DNA from: a bacterium
GTDB taxonomy: Bacteria > UBP14 > UBA6098 > B30-G16
Direction of reading: 5' to 3'
Assembly (NCBI GenBank): GCA_027007865.1
Contig: JALTEE010000022.1
Coordinates: 1-13,370, forward strand
Length of the DNA: 13,370 bases
Part shown: one piece after another, positions 8,301 through 13,370 of the stretch
How positions within the stretch are numbered: position 1 is the first letter of the stretch
Layout of the letters: each line of letters opens with the position of its first letter
Notes under the pieces: generated by a model
Database searches by the model: none
The model's input: only the letters and a program-made list of their open reading frames with translations
What the model was told of the DNA's origin: nothing
Program-made: the position numbers and the translations under genes

Positions 8301-11300
8301 ATGGATTCGTTGCAATCGGCAGTATCGCTCCATTCACTTCAAAATTCACAGTGGAAGTATCCAAACCATCTGGGTCATAGAATGCCACGACAATCGAATC
8401 TGTGGGACAGACAAGTCCAATCGAATCGGGTATCGGTTCGAGGAATGATACAACGGGGCCAAACTGCGCTATGTAAATCCAATAACATGTATCGAGAATA
8501 GCGGTATTCACACAAGTATCAACATTATCGGAAACCTGGTCGAAACATACGAACAGCGTATCCTGTGGCTGAATATCGAAATCATTTGTTATAATAAACA
8601 TCGTGTCTCCACTCCATTGGATTGTATCCCCAGTATTGCAGAACGAAGCAGACCATCCACCGAGAGCGGAATATAACGAGCAGCATACCGACCCGCTATC
8701 CGTTCCAGCGCAATTGTCCGGGAAATAGAGCGAACAGGTCGGCGAAAGGCTGAATGCACTACCATAGACAGAAGCATCAAGTATAATGAAATCGGGTGCT
8801 GTTCTATCTATCGATATCGGGAAGTTGTTCGGGTGCTGCGGATTCAATAGATTATCCAAAACTTGAATCGATACATTAAAGGTATCACACTCTGCGCAGG
8901 GGTCGCTTGTTGGAGACCATATTAGTGTATCGCTGAGAAGCAGCAGCGTCGGTCCAAGCGAAACAATCGTCGTATCCGTATCCGCTCCACAGGTGTATGT
9001 CAATCTGATTGTGCTATCGATGAAGCCATCGGAATCTGTGATTAGAAATCGAATGTCTGTTCCGGGAAATGCGCAACCAATAAATAGCATACCATCATCG
9101 CCAGGGGCGGGACTAATCAATTCGACAAGCGGTCCCTGCGATGAAATCTCAAAACAACAGGTATCTCCGACACCATCACTCGTGTAGTTCGGCTCGCAAA
9201 AGTCAGAATAGTCGCCCAGCTGATTTATCCACCAGCAGACAATATCGCCGCCGCGAAAAGCAACTCCGATAGAATCGAGCGAAACCACAATAGTATCGCC
9301 GATATTCCGTATTGCAGAAGAAGTATCGCCACAGACTTCCACAGGAACTCCCGCAGTATCTATTACTCCAATACAACAATGTGCAGGGTCAGGATAACTT
9401 AAAGAATCGTATGCATAAATGCGCAATTCTGTGGGAATATCTAAAAATATGCTGTCGCAAATCGGCGTATGAGAAATAATTTCTGGTGCAGTGTGGTCGA
9501 TTACAAATCTATAATCTACACTCTCCTCGTTGCACAAAATGTCCTGCACATTAACAGAAACGGACACTGTGCCTTCGCAAGTTATTGCAGGAGAAAGAGT
9601 TATAGTCGCATTATCTCCTGATACACTTATATGAGTCGGATATGTATAATCATAGGTATCCCCGCAGGCATAAATTAAAATATTAAATGTGCTCCAATCC
9701 ACACCCTCGGAATCTGTTGCAGAAACAATCAGTTCATCTAACGATGGGCATGTAACAATCCATCCATCTGCGGGGCTCGATGGCGAAATGTCCGGTCCAC
9801 CTGTGGCAAAAGTAAAGTTCCAGCAGGTATCGAGCTCATTCAATGGGCATATAGTCGTATCGCCGAGGTCTATCGGAACAGTTCCATCGTCCACAACTAC
9901 ACAGATATTAACAGTATCGCCTCCGCAAAAGCGAACCCCTGCGCCTTCTGTGTAAAAATGAGCAGTATCTCCTGCTGCCCAAGTTACATTTGTTCCATCA
10001 TAACAATATGTGTCCGTTCCATCAACTATAAAGCACAGTGATTCGTAATCGAGTCCAGCATCGAAATCGCCGAGAATAGCCCAAATATCTGGTGTTGGGT
10101 CGTGAAGAACAAAACCGCTAACGGGGCTGAAACCGGTGATATAGGGCGCATTCTGGTCGATATGATACCACGCTCCTCTCGCTGCTTCCGAAGGAATGTC
10201 GAGCATATCGTTAGCATAAGTAAATTCCACATAAATACTGTCGCCATCGAACAATGTAACAGGCGGGGAGAAATAGACGGTATCCGCTGCGCTCGAATCG
10301 GCGCCACCGATGAAAACAATCGATGGGTCGGGATAATATACTGTCGTCGGCAGACCGTCATTAACGCGATATGTCATTCGTATCGAACTGGAATCGACCC
10401 CCTGTTCATCTCGACAGGTGAATATCGCTGTGAACATATCAACACAAGAGAGATATGAGCCCGATGGAGGCCATACAAGGCTGAATAAAGGACCACCGGA
10501 ACTTAAATATATTGTGCAGCAAGTATCCGAAATATCGAGTGTATTGTATCCGCAGTCGTCCATATCGAGACTATCGGAAAGACAGGGAATACAGATGCGA
10601 ACACTGTCCCCGCTTTCCCACGAAGAACTCATAATATCATTTAAGAAAAATGATACTGTATAAAAACCTGTTATTGAATCATGCTGCCAGGATAAACTTG
10701 GATTGTCCCCATAGACAGTATCGGCATACCATGTTGTCGAATCGCGCATAAGATGAGACAATTCCACGCAGGCAAGGTCTTCTATAAATCCAGAGCAATC
10801 GTCCGCAAAAGTTATTGTTACAGAATCATAGGAAACACTTGGAGTATCGCATGGCGGATACATCGAAACTATATAAGGTGGTTCTCTATCAACAATGTAG
10901 TAAAAAGTATCGGCAGATAGCGATGTATTTCCGATGGAATCCACAGCGGTTGCGATAATGATATTCATTCTTCCACAGGCGCTATCGCATAATGCCGTCA
11001 TCGGAACTGTTCCACAGAGCATATTGCTGTCGGGGAACCAAGCCCACAACGCACCTGAAACTGTTGCTCCACCGATTTGGAGCAATGTCGCATCGTAATT
11101 CACACCCGAAATATCGGTCAATCTGATGCAGACGGGACCACCTCCGCAGCACGCTGAATGCGCTCCCTCGAATGGATGAATAAGTTCCGCTTCCGGCGGC
11201 ATATTATCAACAATATATTCTACGCAATACGAAGAATCGACATTGTTTGGGTCACACAATGCAGCAAGGTCATATAACGAATCTACGCAGAAACGCAGTG

Positions 11301-13370
11301 TATCTAAATAGCCAACTCCGCTCATAGTAGGATAAAGGATAATTTGGGTACTGTCAACCGTGAAATCCGTCTCGCTCAATGTTCCATTTGGTATTCCATT
11401 TATGTATGCGCTGATAACTACTCCACTGTCCGAAACACCTGTCAACTCATCGAATACGGCTAATGTTCCCAGCACAACTCCTGTCGGCGCAGAAACGAAG
11501 GAGCCTGACGGAGGTGCTGGATTATATATCTGCGGACCTTCCAAATCGAGCCAGAAACAATGGGAATCCGCCGCTGCATAGACATTCCCGATAGTATCTG
11601 AAAGTGCACTAATCGAAACGCAAACTTCCGTGCCGGAAAAATACGGAACATTATATACATCATCGATGCAAATTTCATAGGTAACCGAATCGAGCGTGTC
11701 AAGTGTTACAGAGAGGTCGCTGAGTCTGTAGTTGTATCCATTTATGCTAACCTGAAATTCCGAATCAGGCCAAGTTGTAAACCCATTCAAATCGGTAATT
11801 TGCAAACAGACATGGGGAGTATCGCAACTGATATATGCGCTCTCCGGTGGCGTGATAAAAGTTACGCGTGGGGCGGTATAATCTTCTAAAAATGTGCAGC
11901 AAGTTGTGTCGATGAATACATTCGCAGAGCAAACTTCGACATAATCCACAGCGCGATTGACGCACACTGTAACTGTTGTTTCACTGGGGAAAGGATAACT
12001 CACCGATGGTGCATATGTTACCGCAATCGCTAATGAGTCGGTGGAAAAAGTGGAAACATGCGACATTCCTGGATGTAATTCGAGAGGAATGCCATCATCA
12101 ATTTGCACGGTGAAAATTATACTATCTTCCCGAACACCCGATAAAGAGTCGCTCACGAGAAACGAAATCGGCTGTAATGGGTCATTGACGATAGTATCAC
12201 AGGGGAAAAGTTCGGAAACCTTCGGGCGTATCGTATCAAGAACGATTGTCGCTTTAAGAGTATCAAATTCGTTACATCCATATATATCTTCTGGCGATGG
12301 GATTTCAATGGATAGAGTTCCAGTAGCGAATAGCACGGAACCCGGCGGTTCGATATTGAAAATTCCGTGATTCGGGTTACTCGGCAACGGGTGTAATAGG
12401 TAATCCGGCGATGCAATCCCATTTATTACTGGAATAAACGAACTAATAACTATCTCTTCATCCTCAGTATATTCCACATCGACAGTAAAAGTAGAACAAT
12501 TTACAAAAGAAGGCGGTGAAGTGCCAAACGGATCGAAGTTAATATGTGGTGCAATACCCGAAATTGCGGGTATTTCAGGGAAAGCCTGACATCCGTTTGT
12601 GGGAATAACTGCATTACCCGAATTTGCGTAATAACATATACTGTCAACCAAACCTGTTGTCGATAACCAAGAAGGAACATTTAGTGTCCACACAATACTT
12701 ACAGGTTGATATGCAGGCAGACTATCGAAAATCACACAGTTCGAATCCAAAATATGCCCGCCAACTATGCTATCATTCCAAACCATAGTATCCACAGTTA
12801 TCGGATCCGGCGGATATATACAAATTGTATCATTGAAATAGGTTAAAGGCGGGAAAGACATATCCTGCTGAGAAATTATAGATGTTGCTGTTGTAATAGT
12901 ATCGGTATGACAACTATCTATACCGACATCTGTTACATTCAAATCTACTATGATAGGCACAGTATCGGTTCCCGCATACCCAAAGCCATAATAAGTTACA
13001 TAGGTAAAATTTTCTCCCGGATTGAGCACAGATGGTTCCCATTGCCATACGGCTGCAACATCCGAGGTCGATGTGTTGACAAATGCTCGCCAAGTAATGC
13101 TATCCGGATGACAATCGGGAAATATCCACGGGAAAGTTCCCATTCCAGTTGGGTAATCCCCAATTGCAAATAGGTCGGGGGGCGTGCAAGCCAATCCTCT
13201 TAATATTCCTCGTGCAACTTCACCGCCACCGAAATAATCTTGATATGCCTGCCAATATCCGGGAACATCCGCACCTCGAACTATCATTCCTAAACTCGAA
13301 TAACTCGGTCCAAGAGAAATATCGGGGTCATCTGTTCCTGCAACATTAACATCTATATACAATTTCAATC
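5065..13370 (-). CDS. Giant cysteine-rich, lysine-poor Ig-like repeat protein with FlgD/T9SS-like C-terminal domain (5' end outside window)
   Basis: Partial: the frame is open to the window edge, giving 2767 visible residues. The first possible start, TTG at 13368, lies inside the N-terminal module when aligned with the neighbouring protein, so about 165 residues including a signal peptide are probably missing. Visible residues 1-140 match the neighbour's module (VPGYWQAY, LNPGENFTYVTYYG). About 140-270 is a second beta module. About 270-2677 hold 21 Ig-like units of roughly 99-130 residues, alternating types A and B except for one odd unit at 2311-2439. The last 90 residues are a sorting-type domain: PNPFTPDG, WDGKD, RPGVYLYVVE, ending VVLAR, TAG stop. 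Hand counts give about 99 Cys (3.6%) and only 10 Lys, none between residues 383 and 2376. The composition is strongly acidic, rich in D, S, T, I and V. An extracellular, disulfide-stabilised fibre or adhesin is inferred; no catalytic motif was seen. It lies upstream of its paralogue on the same strand. Confidence 0.92.
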   Translation of the reverse strand, partial: LKLYIDVNVAGTDDPDISLGPSYSSLGMIVRGADVPGYWQAYQDYFGGGEVARGILRGLACTPPDLFAIGDYPTGMGTFPWIFPDCHPDSITWRAFVNTSTSDVAAVWQWEPSVLNPGENFTYVTYYGFGYAGTDTVPIIVDLNVTDVGIDSCHTDTITTATSIISQQDMSFPPLTYFNDTICIYPPDPITVDTMVWNDSIVGGHILDSNCVIFDSLPAYQPVSIVWTLNVPSWLSTTGLVDSICYYANSGNAVIPTNGCQAFPEIPAISGIAPHINFDPFGTSPPSFVNCSTFTVDVEYTEDEEIVISSFIPVINGIASPDYLLHPLPSNPNHGIFNIEPPGSVLFATGTLSIEIPSPEDIYGCNEFDTLKATIVLDTIRPKVSELFPCDTIVNDPLQPISFLVSDSLSGVREDSIIFTVQIDDGIPLELHPGMSHVSTFSTDSLAIAVTYAPSVSYPFPSETTVTVCVNRAVDYVEVCSANVFIDTTCCTFLEDYTAPRVTFITPPESAYISCDTPHVCLQITDLNGFTTWPDSEFQVSINGYNYRLSDLSVTLDTLDSVTYEICIDDVYNVPYFSGTEVCVSISALSDTIGNVYAAADSHCFWLDLEGPQIYNPAPPSGSFVSAPTGVVLGTLAVFDELTGVSDSGVVISAYINGIPNGTLSETDFTVDSTQIILYPTMSGVGYLDTLRFCVDSLYDLAALCDPNNVDSSYCVEYIVDNMPPEAELIHPFEGAHSACCGGGPVCIRLTDISGVNYDATLLQIGGATVSGALWAWFPDSNMLCGTVPMTALCDSACGRMNIIIATAVDSIGNTSLSADTFYYIVDREPPYIVSMYPPCDTPSVSYDSVTITFADDCSGFIEDLACVELSHLMRDSTTWYADTVYGDNPSLSWQHDSITGFYTVSFFLNDIMSSSWESGDSVRICIPCLSDSLDMDDCGYNTLDISDTCCTIYLSSGGPLFSLVWPPSGSYLSCVDMFTAIFTCRDEQGVDSSSIRMTYRVNDGLPTTVYYPDPSIVFIGGADSSAADTVYFSPPVTLFDGDSIYVEFTYANDMLDIPSEAARGAWYHIDQNAPYITGFSPVSGFVLHDPTPDIWAILGDFDAGLDYESLCFIVDGTDTYCYDGTNVTWAAGDTAHFYTEGAGVRFCGGDTVNICVVVDDGTVPIDLGDTTICPLNELDTCWNFTFATGGPDISPSSPADGWIVTCPSLDELIVSATDSEGVDWSTFNILIYACGDTYDYTYPTHISVSGDNATITLSPAITCEGTVSVSVNVQDILCNEESVDYRFVIDHTAPEIISHTPICDSIFLDIPTELRIYAYDSLSYPDPAHCCIGVIDTAGVPVEVCGDTSSAIRNIGDTIVVSLDSIGVAFRGGDIVCWWINQLGDYSDFCEPNYTSDGVGDTCCFEISSQGPLVELISPAPGDDGMLFIGCAFPGTDIRFLITDSDGFIDSTIRLTYTCGADTDTTIVSLGPTLLLLSDTLIWSPTSDPCAECDTFNVSIQVLDNLLNPQHPNNFPISIDRTAPDFIILDASVYGSAFSLSPTCSLYFPDNCAGTDSGSVCCSLYSALGGWSASFCNTGDTIQWSGDTMFIITNDFDIQPQDTLFVCFDQVSDNVDTCVNTAILDTCYWIYIAQFGPVVSFLEPIPDSIGLVCPTDSIVVAFYDPDGLDTSTVNFEVNGAILPIATNPYWANDSTIVYLPIFTTSPETVVVYGQTDMLGYSSEAETLFIYFDDTPPLSDWLSPGTPIPGTIPAGTPDIIVQITDSLHSIDSLTVIFTVDGDTYYVSADTLDWFRSGDSLVYHASAVFDTLFAGDTFDICLSAGDSTGCGYSNLLDTCWTVAVSSGTGPVPSLIIPAADSAFIACRDSFVIAWFCDDPEGLRSAGAQIAMHIDDGIDSIYDDSSGHIFYNGDTLFFIPPDTLYTPGGFSDGDTFYVQIVRVEDALGNITSDTVEYVFYIDWSGPEVISAGPVGDVVITAPYMWFQLWDMDGIDTTTAVVSVWVNSILLTTLHWPNDTLNWRDPDTLLLSGIRFIGGDSVRICLDSIADSPDLCGPNWGGDTCFEFQLSQGGPTVEMLVPPDSATITCSELDMEFAMCDSQGILYDSLVIVVQHAGYVDTYDVDDIGTLIDTFFIAPPTEDEICDSIIVHPVPIHNFSDGETVSVSLHTMDTLLNPSFEYNWEFYIDLSAPIADNLVPANGGTTYDWQQEISARIWDEISYLDYNSIEVIITDNGVPWLTYSYGDAPVSYNLADSTFTFSIADVGSLWHEFHEYCVNIFVQDTTDWELYCPPNSDTIQWCFTVGDDDTTGPDIFFYEALDDSCRWPALDPSFVVQCSLWDTSGVYDDDTDTLGQGIFVIVDTAGCPTLTPGGYLELKQMVYDPSSGWAQTLPGSFNLYPPGTWLYFVIYAYDNDFDFDTTFDRALTISECGSCYFHDIEPPTVWAIDPQDSWYVSCPCDSQQIIFGIHDFDGVNTMLGTLEVNGVQYPIGTSPEISISGALASPGTTTVTFTPDSDICWENGETVFVNIYGITDLYLNTIEDTLSYSFIIDWEPPIVEYPECYDTILYIEELTEVDISMFDSLAGTDSTSIQVTIDGKRLNGDTYSWTYYVGDNGVEYNDSTQTLKLTMAVLPNLEIHNEDSVRIRVDNVCDKTQSCVPNCITEPYECIKFIAAEFECRAHPNPFTPDGNNTNDIAYFDYPKRFFNDATVYIYDMQGVELRTINVGPEHTYTWDGKDSQNNQCRPGVYLYVVEVNGEVICTGTVVLAR
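5341..12560 (-). repeat. Array of 21 Ig-like units in the giant protein
   Basis: Borders lie near 12560, 12225, 11872, 11532, 11196, 10878, 10489, 10146, 9794, 9486, 9131, 8796, 8456, 8159, 7822, 7480, 7155, 6802, 6442, 6054, 5711 and 5340. Units alternate A, B, A, B from the first to the eighteenth. The nineteenth (6443 to 6055) is irregular, then A and B follow. A units start P-x-x-[GS]-x(3-5)-C and often contain D-x-[DE]-G-[VFIL]. B units have G-D-[TS]-x(2)-[IF]-C, then C-x-PN or a variant, then D-T-C-[WFY]-x-[FIV], then a [GS]-[QG]-GP link. The same pattern in the neighbour shows an old dyad design. Confidence 0.85.
12950..13370 (-). other. N-terminal beta-rich module of the giant protein (C-terminal part only)
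   Basis: Visible residues 1 to about 140. It aligns with residues about 168-292 of the neighbouring protein through the WQA[FY] and VTYYG blocks, at nearly the same spacing. The alignment shows that the window edge cuts the module, so the TTG at 13368 is an internal leucine codon and not a start. Confidence 0.65.

Noticed and set aside
13366..13368. TTG as the start of the giant protein
   Set aside because: It is the edge of the window. The neighbour's module aligns across this point and extends about 165 residues further upstream, and no signal peptide follows the TTG.
5065..13370. Possible cadherin, fibronectin III or hyalin repeats
   Set aside because: The units lack the cadherin DRE/DxNDN calcium set and the fibronectin Trp/Tyr pattern. 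They are better described as generic bacterial Ig-like units.
1..13370. tRNA, rRNA, CRISPR arrays, insertion sequences, frameshifts
   Set aside because: No cloverleaf, regularly spaced direct repeats, transposase-like motifs or broken frames were seen. The coding repeats are diverged at the DNA level.

Overview
The window is bacterial and holds two very large exported proteins, both encoded on the minus strand and separated by a 218-base AT-rich spacer. Reading in the direction of transcription, the first (13370 to 5065) enters from outside the window without its start and runs 2767 visible residues. The second (4846 to 44) is complete at 1600 residues. No RNA gene, mobile element, CRISPR array or plus-strand gene is supported. 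The window is about 98% coding.

Both proteins have the same plan: a beta-rich N-terminal module with shared motifs (a WQA[FY] block and an L-x-PG-x(3)-T-x-VTYYG block), a second short beta module, a long run of Ig-like units of about 95-130 residues, and a C-terminal domain of about 85-90 residues that starts with P[TN]PFTP[ND]G and ends with G-x-VV-x-AR. That last domain is of the FlgD-like / gliding-motility-associated / type IX sorting kind. It suggests the FCB superphylum (Bacteroidetes relatives) or a candidate phylum near it; the phylum cannot be fixed from this window. The complete protein has a clear Sec signal peptide. The two genes look like tandem paralogues encoding surface or secreted fibrous proteins; no catalytic domain was recognised in either.

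The main interest lies inside the repeat arrays. The Ig-like units are of two kinds (called A and B here) that alternate almost without fault, about 21 units in the larger protein and 11 in the smaller. Cysteines sit in fixed places in each kind and appear or vanish together, which predicts a disulfide inside B units and a second one stapling each B unit to the next A unit. The larger protein has a run of 1992 consecutive codons (12219 to 6244) with no lysine at all, while arginine is still used there. One irregular unit (6443 to 6055) breaks the A/B rhythm.

The spacer (4847-5064) is about 25% GC against roughly 42-50% in the coding lines I sampled. It carries the ribosome binding site of the second gene, a perfect tandem 9-base repeat and no convincing promoter or terminator.
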